Positions 9,227-16,774 of a stretch of 17,500 nt of DNA are shown here, piece after piece (within the stretch, counting starts at the first letter, position 1; each line of letters starts with the position of its first letter). The DNA comes from Actinidia chinensis (Eukaryota; Streptophyta; Magnoliopsida; Ericales; Actinidiaceae), in NCBI GenBank assembly GCA_009663005.1, contig CM018891.1:11654536-11672035 (forward strand), read 5' to 3'. The notes beneath the pieces are model-generated. The model made no database searches. It was given only the letters and a program-made list of their open reading frames with translations, and was not told the DNA's origin. The position numbers and the translations under genes were made by a program.

Positions 9227-9276
9227 CCACGTGGTACCTCTTGAAGCACCACCATTAATTGCCTCCATCACGTGGC
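9227..9276 (-). promoter_or_regulatory. Pair of G-boxes upstream of the antisense TATA box
   Basis: CCACGTGG (9227-9234, a perfect palindrome) and CACGTGGC (9269-9276) place two CACGTG cores 41 bases apart, about 135-180 bases upstream of the minus-strand TATA box. The surrounding text (CACGTGG, then GAAGCACCA, then ATTA) is itself partly duplicated. G-boxes bind bZIP and bHLH factors in plants. Binding here is inferred. Confidence 0.5.
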
Positions 9277-9370
9277 GTCTTCTGGGGAAGCACCATTATT
9301 ACATGTCCACATCAGTTAAGTGGTTACTTCTATTAATATCGAAGGTCTCAAATGTTTTACCTCGGCACCT

Positions 9371-9384
9371 CGAGTAGGGGCTAC
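9371..9384 (+). other. Polypurine tract and 3' LTR boundary
   Basis: The purine-rich run GAGTAGGGG precedes CTACTAATGGG and the start of the 3' LTR. It is the expected primer for plus-strand synthesis. It contains a T, and the exact boundary is uncertain by several bases. Confidence 0.5.
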
Positions 9385-9387
9385 TAA

Positions 9388-9897
9388 TGGGTAAAATATC
9401 AGCCTAAGGAGTCTCACCTAAGGGTCTCACCGCCGTATCACTGACATAGTTCAACTCGCCTTGAACCTCATCATCATATCGCCGAAGCTAGTCGCCAAGC
9501 ATATCATCATACCAGTTGATCATTTCATCAATCTGGGAGCTCACCAATGTTCTCCATCTCGTCAGGGAGCGAGGTTGATTACTTCGCCTATTCAGAGACC
9601 TTCTCCACAAAGACTCCACCTCTACAAGAAAACTCCATTAGCCTCCGGCTCCATCACAACTCCTACAATCACGGAATGTTCTCCAACTGGAAATCTCCCA
9701 TATTAAATCTTCGGTATCTCCGGAATACATTTCCATACTTAGCCGTCTGAAGATCTCGACATGATTTCCTCACACGGCTTTCCCTTGTGCAACTATATAA
9801 ATGCCATTTCCCCCATCATTATGAGGCCAAGGTCCCTTACCTAGGTCGAGGAGCAATATTGACTATTGGATTACTCGCCCAAATTTTTACTACAACA
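9388..9897 (+). repeat. 3' LTR of the gypsy element, with internal deletion
   Basis: It begins TGGGTAAAATATC after the polypurine tract and ends ACAACA, aligned base for base with the end of the 5' LTR. 9713-9825 matches 5-115, and about 9830-9897 matches 275-343. It lacks about 155-160 bases of R/U5 present in the 5' copy. TATATAAA is retained at 9794-9801. The 5' copy lacks its first about 330 bases only because of the window edge. Confidence 0.82.
9794..9801 (+). promoter_or_regulatory. LTR TATA box, 3' copy
   Basis: TATATAAA in the same context as the 5' copy at 87-94. Read-through from here would enter the downstream AT-rich repeat. Confidence 0.55.
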
Positions 9898-9904
9898 ACA
9901 GCAA

Positions 9905-10490
9905 TTAAGATAATTTCTTCACATAATATAGATCAAAATTTTCATAATTTTGAATATTTGGACCAAAAGTTTTACAATTGCGTAAAAAATATCCAATTCT
10001 ACCAAAATTTTCACAATTTCAAAAAACTACCACAATTGTACTAAGCCTTGCACATTTGCACTAATTGGAATATTTCTTTACAAAGAATGTAGGCCAAAAT
10101 TTTGAACATTTGGACCAAAATTTGTCCAATTGTAGAAAATTTGCACAATTGGACAAAAATTGGCACACTTGCACCAATTGAGATAATATTTGCATAGAAT
10201 GTAGGCCCAAATTTCCAAAATTATAGGAAAATGCACTATTTGGCCAAAATTTGTACATTTATACCAAAATTGACAAAATTACACCAATTGTACCAAAGTT
10301 TGCACATTTGTAACAATATTTATAATAATTGGAACATTTGTCGCATAAAATATAAACTAAAATTTGTACAATTGTAGAAAGATTTGAATATTTAGACCAA
10401 AATTTGCTCAATTGTAGTAAAATTTGCAAACTTTAGCCAATTGCACCAAATTTGCACAATTGTACCAAAATTTGTATTTTAATTTTACAT
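9905..10490. repeat. AT-rich degenerate repeat, four irregular copies
   Basis: A unit opening with a GATAATTTCTTCACATA-like segment, then an AGAATGTAGGCC-like block and a CAAAATTTG run starts near 9905, 10066, 10178 and 10328, so spacings are 161, 112 and 150 bases. Inside each unit, near-palindromic words such as AATTTGCACAATTG and ACAATTGTACC recur every 10-20 bases. There is no coding potential. It resembles decayed satellite or minisatellite DNA. Confidence 0.65.
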
Positions 10491-11150
10491 AATTTTATAA
10501 GGGACTTTTGGCCATAGCTCTATGGGAGCATTTTTTTATATCAAGTTGTCCATCTATGAAAACTTTAAAACCAAAATTTTATTTGGCCAAAATGGACAAA
10601 AATAACACTGTTACTTTGTACACCCTTAAATAAATTCACCTTACACCACATGTTTCTTCGTACACTACTATCACAATTCTTTTCTATACCCTAGCTGCAC
10701 ATACGCTATGGCCGCTAGCAAGCAGCTAGCGTCCGGCCAATGACTTTCGACCGGTCACCGGTGACCTAAAATAGTGAAATTTGACTATTTTTTACAATAA
10801 AATTTTAATGTCAACCAAATTTGATTGTTTCAAATAGTGGCTATTGGGATAAAGATAAAATTGATTTTAAAATAACATTTAAATACATGCATTTAAAAAT
10901 CATTTTAAATTGAAATTCAAACAATCTCACATGTTATAAATATGCAATACTCATTTGCTTAACTCAAAACAATGTTACATAATGTTTTTTTTGATAATAT
11001 ACACGTGCGCATACTTTAAAAACATAGTTTGGAGTTGATTTGAAACATTTGGTTAATGCTAATGGAACTCGTAGAGTTGTTAAATTATCTCCCAAACTCA
11101 TTTTGGGTAGTTAATGATCTCAATTTTTGAAGAATATATATTCAGTACAG
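10491..11150. other. Non-coding spacer between the two elements
   Basis: No gene is supported. It contains the hairpin cluster at 10710-10791 and otherwise AT-rich unique-looking sequence. The left end of the copia LTR may lie inside it, but I cannot place it without the other LTR. Confidence 0.6.
10710..10791. other. Cluster of three inverted repeats
   Basis: First, GCTAGC (10714-10719) pairs with GCTAGC (10725-10730) around AAGCA, with outer GGCC at 10710-10713 and 10735-10738. Second, GGTCACCGGTGACC is a perfect 14-base palindrome at 10753-10766. Third, AAAATAGT (10768-10775) pairs with ACTATTTT (10784-10791). The first two are GC-rich islands in AT-rich surroundings. Confidence 0.65.
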
Positions 11151-11159
11151 TAACTATAA

Positions 11160-11515
11160 AAAGTTCTATCGATCGAACTTGTTGACCGGAATTTGAAAGA
11201 CTCGATTGAAGTTTTTAAGTGCTACTGGAACTGTAGGGCATTGACCGAAGGAAGTTCGGTCGATAGAAATTTGGAAGAACATCGACTAGAATTTTAGCAA
11301 GTCATTGGTTTTGAAGAAAGGATCAACCGAAGTTAGACCAAACTCTTGATTGAAGTTTTTGTCTATCTCTAGTTTGATGGAGCATCGATCGAAAGAAGTT
11401 TGGTCGACCAAAGTTACACAAAACCTCGACTGAAGTTTTGAGCAGCCTTTGCGATTATTGAAACATCAATCGAAGTTGAAGTTCGGTCAACCAAAGTTGC
11501 CGATCGAAGTTTAAT
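11160..11515 (+). repeat. Array of degenerate CGAYCGAAGTT motifs
   Basis: About a dozen variants of TCGA(C/T)(C/T)GAAGTT occur, for example near 11203, 11245, 11327, 11349, 11388, 11428, 11467 and 11503. Inverted partners such as GAAGTTCGGTCGA (from about 11251) and AGTTTGGTCGACCAAAG (from about 11397) lie among them. Spacing is irregular (20-45 bases). Related words reappear at 16370-16430. Confidence 0.7.
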
Positions 11516-11618
11516 TTCTTATCCTGAGCGTCTAGATTAAGATTCAATGGTTCAGATTGAATCAAAATGGCTAATTCAGTGTATTAACTGTAGCAACGAT
11601 CATATTTTAAATTTGGCT

Positions 11619-11626
11619 TATAAATT
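11619..11626 (+). promoter_or_regulatory. Possible TATA box of the copia LTR
   Basis: TATAAATT lies between the motif-rich stretch and the R/U5-like stretch, about 265 bases before gag sequence. Weak evidence without a second LTR to compare. Confidence 0.35.
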
Positions 11627-11884
11627 CAACTATTGGGGTTGTTGAGAGGGTATTGAAATGTAGTAAATTCTATTAACTCTTGCATTCAGTTCTCCAACAC
11701 CTTGATCATTTTATGGAGTTAAATTTATTAGATTAAAGAGAGAGAAATGATTTTAGATTCCTTGATTGTAATCATCATTCCACTAGAGTGCGTGTGATTA
11801 TTCATTGTCACAAACTTGTTAATTTGAGAGAATCACCTTAGGTGATTTATTGTAATCCAAGAGAAGGCTTTCACTTGAAGACTA

Positions 11885-13270
11885 AAGAAGATCTAGTGTT
11901 GAAGTTGTAAAGCATTACAAGCAACCGAAAGCTTATATTGTGCCTTATATGTAAATGAATTCAATAGGGTATCAGGGTGTGAAACTGCTAAAATAATATG
12001 GAATAAACTAGTAGTCACCCATGAGGGGACTAATCAAGTGAAAGAATAAAAAACTAGCTTGCTTGTACACAAATATGAACTTTTCCAAATGGAAACTATT
12101 GAAAATATTTTTGAATGTTCACTAAATGTATCGATATTATAAATGGCTTAAAATCTCTCGATAAAATCTACGCTAATGTGGAAATGTGAAAACAATTCTC
12201 AAGTATCTACCAAGAAGTTGGGGACCAAAAATTACCACCATTGAAGAAGCGAAAGACCTAACAAAAATTGGTCTTGATGAGCTTCTAGGATCTCTCATGG
12301 CTCATGAGATCAATATGAAGAGCAACGATGAAAGTGAGGAAAATAAGCAAAAGAAAGGAATAGCGTTCAAAGCTTCATCATCCCAAATTGAAAAGGAAAT
12401 CAAATATGATGGTAATAATGATGAGGAAATGACTTTCTTCATAAGAAGGTTCAACAAGATGTTCAAGAGAGGCCAATTTTCAAGAAGACAAGGAAGAAGG
12501 AACTATAGCGAAGAGGACGAACCAAAGATGGATCAAATTATTTGCTATGAGTGCTAGAAGCCGGGGAATATAAAAGTTGATTGCCCTAAGCTAAAGAAGG
12601 ATTCAAAAAGAGAAAAGAAGAATGTCAAGGAAAAGTTTGAAAAATTCAAAAAGGTTTTTTCGGCATGGAGAGAAAGCAATCTTGAGACATTCGATGATGA
12701 ATCAAGTGAGCAAGAGATAGCCAACCTCTGTCTAGTCGCAAAAGAAGAAAAGTCTGATGAGATATTTTACGAATCCAACTCTTTTGATGAATTACAAAAT
12801 GCATATGATGGTTTGTATGAAGAATCAATGAAAATAGCATACTTAAGAAACTTGTTGCATCTCTAAATCTTGAAATTGATGAACTAAATTCCCATGTTAG
12901 TAAATTAAAAATTAAAAATGAAGGCTTAAATGCAAAAGCTATAGATTTAACATCACGCCTTGAAAAATTGACTCAAGGACAAAAGAATTTAAATATATTA
13001 CTTGGATCTCAAATGTGTATGTACGATCGATCCGGGATTGGGTACAACACCCTAAACAAATAAAAACTTTATAAAAGTATTTTTGTAAAAGCATCCCTAT
13101 CTATCTCACCACAATCTACATGCACCTACTATAATAATAATGGATGTACATCATATTATTGTAATATAAAGAAATGCGCATGAAAGGAAATCAAAACCAT
13201 TTGGGTTCATAGAAATTTTGGAACTAACACTCAGACCTAACAAGATTTGAGTACCAAAGACCAATGTCTA
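11885..13270 (+). pseudogene. gag: copia gag, N-terminally truncated and broken
   Basis: Gag builds the particle. Similarity starts abruptly in mid-domain: 'ALYVNEFNRVSGCETAKIIWN' in pieces (about 11940-12000), 'THEGTNQVKE' (about 12017-12047), 'LVHKYELFQME' and 'NGLKSLDK'. A longer open stretch follows (12186-12557) with 'LPRSWGPK' and 'EEAKDLTKIGLDELLGSLMAHE'. The zinc knuckle C-X2-C-X4-(H)-X4-C lies at 12543-12584, with a TAG straight after the second Cys and an Asn codon at 12567-12569 in the His position. An acidic/serine linker ('ANLCLVAKEEK', about 12720-12755) and a leucine-rich coiled-coil stretch (about 12855-13000) lead into 'LGSQMCMYDRSGIGYNTLNK' (about 13000-13062). A second Cys-rich motif near 13115-13185 is degraded. 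Numerous stops and frameshifts occur. Confidence 0.78.
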
Positions 13271-13284
13271 AACTCTCCGTGTAG

Positions 13285-13680
13285 GTGTGCTTCAAGGAAA
13301 AATCAGGGAAAGAATGGTGGTACTTGGATAGTGGATGCTCACGGCACACAATCAGTGATAAAGCTATGTTTGCATCCCTCATTCCAAAATATGGTGGTTT
13401 TATGACATTTAGAGACAATAACAAAGGCAAAATCATCGTTATAGGTAATGTCGGTAAGGAACCTCCTCCTATAATAGAAAATGTCTTGCTTGTTGATATA
13501 TTGATGCATAATTTACTTAGAATAAGTGAATTGTGCAATAAAGAAAATAGAGTTATCTTTGAAAAATCTTCTTATACCATAGAAAGCATCAATGGCAATA
13601 AAATATTATTTATTAGCCAAAGAGTTGAATATGTATACATCTTTAAACTTGATGATGTTGAATCATTGGATGAAACTTGT
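13285..13680 (+). pseudogene. pol: copia aspartic protease (well preserved)
   Basis: It processes the gag-pol polyprotein. The frame 13285-13764 opens with 'WWYLDSGCSRHTISDKAMF', where the D-S-G catalytic motif is intact (Asp at 13327-13329). It continues with 'GGFMTFRDNNKGKIIVIGNVG' in two pieces and 'LLRISELCNKENRVIFEKS', the usual hydrophobic end of the domain. No stop interrupts the protease itself. The frame then passes into the integrase zinc-binding leader before being shifted near 13730. It is an open fragment of a broken polyprotein rather than an independent gene. Confidence 0.82.
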
Positions 13681-13689
13681 CTTGCGGCC

Positions 13690-14610
13690 ATGAATGATAA
13701 TAGTTGGCTATTGCATAAAAACTTTTGGACATGCCCACATGGACTTAATTTCAAAACTTTCTAAAAATGAATTAGTCATTGGGTTACCAAAAATATCTTT
13801 CAAAAAAGATAGACTGTATGAAGCATGTCAATAAGGCAAACAAACTAAAATATCTTTTAAATTCAAAAATATTATTTCCACTTCTAGGCAATTACAACTA
13901 TTACATATGAATTTAATTGGCCTTTCTAAGACTATGAGTCTTGGTGAAAAATTATATATACTTATTTTTGTTAATGATTTTTCAAGATTCACATGGGTCG
14001 TGTTTCTAGCTCATAAGGATGAAGCATTTTTTTTGTTTTCAAAATTATGTCATCATCTTCAAATGACAAAGGATTTACTATTTCAAATATTAGAACCGAT
14101 CATGGTAGAGAACTTGAAAATAAATTCTTTGCTAACTTTTGCACCAAATTCGGTATTGAACATAACTTCTCATCTCCTAAAGCATCTCAACAAAATGGTA
14201 TAGTTGAAAGGAAGAATAGGACTCTAGAAGAGATGGCTAGAACCATGCTTTGTGAAAATTCTCTACCTAATATTTTTGGGCTAAAGCCATTAACACCGCA
14301 TGTTTCATCCTAAATTGTGCCATGATAAGGCCAATTTTGATTAAAATCCCCTATGAGCTATGGAAGGGAAGAAAAGGTAATGCAAGCTTCTTTCACGTTT
14401 TTGAGTGCAAGTGCTTAATGTTAAATAACAAAAAAGATAACTTGGGCAAGTTCGATTCCAAAGGATGAAGTAATTTTTCTTGGTTATTCTATTACAAGCA
14501 AAGTATTTAGAGTCTTTAATAAATGTACCTTAATTGTAGAAGAAAGTGCATGTTGCCTTTGATGAATCTAACAATCTTTCTTCCAAGCATATTAATAGAA
14601 CTGAAAATAT
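13690..14610 (+). pseudogene. pol: copia integrase, with first catalytic residue changed
   Basis: The zinc-binding leader (gag pre-integrase) starts at 'WLLHKNFWTC' (about 13706) and is frameshifted at the 'GHAHMDLISKLSKNELVIGLP' stretch (about 13728-13790). A TAA interrupts 'CQ*GKQTK' near 13832. The core has 'LLHMNLIGLSKTMS' (about 13898-13940), in which the first catalytic Asp is an Asn codon (13910-13912). A frameshift near 14050 is followed by 'NIRTDHGRELENKFF', with the second Asp intact, and 'NGIVERKNRTLEEMARTML', with the Glu intact. The C-terminal part is followed in a third frame ('ILIKIPYELWKGRKGN', about 14337-14385) and 'LGKFDSK' near 14440-14465. It is inactive by several independent lesions. 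Confidence 0.82.
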
Positions 14611-15362
14611 AAGTGATGACCCAAATTTGGAGAATTTTGAAATCTCTCAAGGAAAGAAGGAGTCTTAAGAAGATATATTCGAGAAAGAATCTCAACAAGA
14701 GGCGGTTCTACCTCAACCTAAATCACAAGAGCAGGGTGGTGAAAAGTGCTAGATTAGAAGTCATCAGCATGTTGCTTGCATTTGCATGTTACATGGATTT
14801 CAAACTCTATCAAATGGACGTGAAAATTGCTTTTTAAATGGATACATTGCGAAAGAAGTATATGTTGCACAACTTCCTGATTTTGAAAATTATGAATTTC
14901 CAAACCATGTGTTCAAGCTTTCTAAAGCCCTATATGGTTTAAAACAAGTACCACATGCTTGGTATGGTAGACTAAGCAAATTTCTAAATGAAAATGGTTT
15001 TACTAGAGGAAAGATAGATAATATTATTTACATAAAAACCAAAGATAAAGACATGCTCATTGGCAAATATATATAGATGATATCATATTTGATGTTATTA
15101 ATAAAAATTTATGCAAAGAAATTGCTAAGTATATGCAAGGTGAATTTAAGATGACCATGATGGGCGAGCTCAATTTCTTCCTTGGACTACAAATCAAGCA
15201 ATTAAGTGAAGGAACTATTATCAATCAAGCCAAATACACAAAGGAACTTCTTAAGAGATTTGGCATGATGGCTGAAAAGCCTCTAGCTACTCCAATGAGC
15301 ACCTCAATAAAGATTAACAATGACAAAATGGTAAAAACATTGACGAAAAGCTTTATTGATGT
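14611..15362 (+). pseudogene. pol: copia reverse transcriptase, N-terminal part deleted
   Basis: A linker (about 14611-14745) runs straight into 'ARLEVISMLLAFACYMDFKLYQMDVKIAFLNG' in pieces (about 14752-14840), so the fingers region that should precede it is missing. The first catalytic Asp (in QMDVK) is present. 'HVFKLSKALYGLKQVPHAW' (about 14908-14964) follows. The YxDD motif is encoded at about 15067-15080 ('YIDDIIFD') but in a frame shifted from the preceding segment, where a TAG falls. The thumb continues as 'GEFKMTMMGELNFFLGLQIKQ' (about 15139-15200) and 'YTKELLKRFGMMAEKPLATPM' (about 15235-15297), ending at TGA 15364. The lost fingers alone would abolish activity. Confidence 0.82.
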
Positions 15363-16010
15363 ATGATTGGCTCATTGCTTTATTTAATGGCAAATAGGCC
15401 AAATATCATGTTTAGTGTATGTATATGTGCTAGGTTTCAATCGTTCCCTAAGAAATCAAATCTAGTTGCCATAAAACACATTATATATCTTATCAATACG
15501 CATGATTTAGGAATATTTTATCCTATGGGAGTTGCATTTGACTTAAATGGATTCTCTAATGCTGATTATGCAGGTTTTAAGGTAGATAGAAAAAGCACAA
15601 GTGGCACTTGACAATTTCTAGGACAATCCTTAGTGTCTTGGTTTAGGAAGAAACAAAACTCTATTACCTTATCAACTACTGAAGCTGAATACGTGGTCGC
15701 TGAAAGTTGTTGTGCTAAAGTGCTTTGGATGAAGCAAGAAATAGAGGATTTTGGTTTACATTTTGATCATATTCCAGTCAAATGTGACAACAATAGTACT
15801 ACAAATTTATCTAAGATTCCCATACAACATTCTAGAACTAAACACATTGAGATTCGACATCAATTTTTAAGAGATCACATCCAAAAAAGAAATATTGAAC
15901 TTCAATATATTCACACAGACGAGCAATTGGCGAATATTTTCACAAAATCCCTTGATGAAAAAAGATTCTATTTTATTAGATGTAAACTTGGAATGTCTCA
16001 ATCAATATGA
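15363..16010 (+). pseudogene. pol: copia RNase H and end of pol
   Basis: It starts with the connection domain 'MIGSLLYLMANRPNIMFSV' (from 15363). RNase H follows: 'SNADYAGFKVDRKSTSGT' (about 15559-15610), a TGA at 15609-15611, then an open frame 15633-16010 with 'SITLSTTEAEYVVAE', 'KCDNNSTTNLSK', 'HSRTKHIEIRHQFLRDH' and 'QLANIFTKSL'. The acidic residues of ADYAG, TEAEY and CDNNS are all present. Pol ends with TGA at 16008-16010. Only one internal stop and a short frame break at 15363 affect it, so it is among the best kept parts of the element. Confidence 0.85.
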
Positions 16011-16440
16011 CTATTATGGATTCTTAAATAAATTTGTGAATGATTAGTTGAGTTATATTTGTTAAGGATTAGTTGAGATTAAAATGTATTTTATACACTT
16101 TATCTTCGACAAAATAAAATATTACTATATCTCACACGTTAATTGATATATGCCTAATGAGATGTAAGTGTGAAAATGTAGAGATGCGTGCCTAATTGCA
16201 TAGAATTTGCATAGAACACTCATATTTTGAATCTTGCATTATGATAATCAAACTCTGCTCTAATAAGCATCATATGGTCTTTAGGACTTATGAGCATCAA
16301 GAAAATAGATCTCTATAGAGCTAAAACACGAAATCTCTATCTGCCAACTTTTTATAGTTTCTACTTAAAGTTTGGCCGACCAATCTAAAAGTTTGGTCTA
16401 CCAAAAGACAAACTTCAGTCGAAATTTTAGACTTTTAAAA
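16011..16440. other. Spacer after copia pol
   Basis: No coding region is seen. It is AT-rich. At 16370-16430 three words related to the 5' motif array (GGCCGACCAA, GGTCTACCAAA and CTTCAGTCGAAATTTT) appear just before a CT-rich leader. Confidence 0.55.
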
Positions 16441-16770
16441 ACCCTCCCTCCTTTTTATTTTTAAAACTCTCTCTCTACCCTAGGACTCTCTCTCTAAGAA
16501 ATTTGTTTTCCTAGTCCATTCAAACCCTAACCCTATAACCTCCCTCTCCTTCTCTCAATCTGCTTCTCTCTCATCTTTAAATTCTCAAAACTCAAACCCT
16601 AAATCTGCGAAAATCAGCCACCAAAATACCAAAAAATCAACCTTGATTCGACTGAGAACTAATTACGCGTCGAACGATCCAAGAGGCAATTTGGAAGGAT
16701 TACGCAATCCACCCCCACTTGCATTTAAGCTACGCCTTTTCAAAAATCTAGCGATGGATTTTCGAAGAAA
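16441..16770 (+). promoter_or_regulatory. CT-rich leader with two teloboxes before the extra ORF
   Basis: Repeated CTCTCT tracts run from about 16466 to 16575. AAACCCTAA occurs at 16522-16530 and again at 16594-16602. This layout resembles a plant 5' untranslated leader, where teloboxes and pyrimidine tracts are common in promoters and leaders of translation-related genes. No clear TATA box was found. A separate promoter for the extra ORF is inferred, not shown. Confidence 0.45.
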
Positions 16771-16774
16771 TACC

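Larger units (their letters stand above)
1..9897 (+). mobile_element. Ty3/gypsy LTR retrotransposon, Tat lineage, degenerate, 5' end outside the window
   Basis: Two copies of a related LTR (1-343 and about 9388-9897) flank gag, protease, reverse transcriptase, RNase H, a second RNase H and integrase in gypsy order. The second, archaeal-type RNase H before the integrase and an antisense gene between integrase and 3' LTR are hallmarks of the plant Tat group (Ogre, Grande, Retand relatives). No chromodomain is visible after the integrase, which argues against the Chromovirus branch. Frames are interrupted many times and several catalytic residues are changed, so the copy is inactive. About 330 bases of the 5' LTR lie left of the window, so target-site duplications cannot be compared. 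The exact Tat sub-clade is not resolved. Confidence 0.9.
11150..11884 (+). repeat. Probable remnant of the copia 5' LTR
   Basis: The stretch has a motif-rich upstream half (CGAYCGAAGTT words, 11160-11515), a TATAAATT at 11619-11626, and a downstream half that reads like R/U5. Gag similarity begins directly at about 11885, with no primer-binding site or gag N-terminus in between. Deletion across the LTR-gag junction is inferred. Without the 3' LTR neither end can be fixed. Confidence 0.45.

Noticed and set aside
9003..9230. Minus-strand frame crossing the antisense TATA box
   Set aside because: It lies in promoter and leader sequence, and its start is upstream of the expected transcription start.
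9905..10490. CRISPR-like array
   Set aside because: Units are irregular, AT-rich and degenerate with no constant repeat or unique spacers, and the host is a plant.
11960..11980. Primer-binding site for the copia element at GGGTATCAGGG
   Set aside because: It falls inside gag coding similarity ('NRVSGCE'), so the resemblance to a Met-tRNA primer site is accidental.
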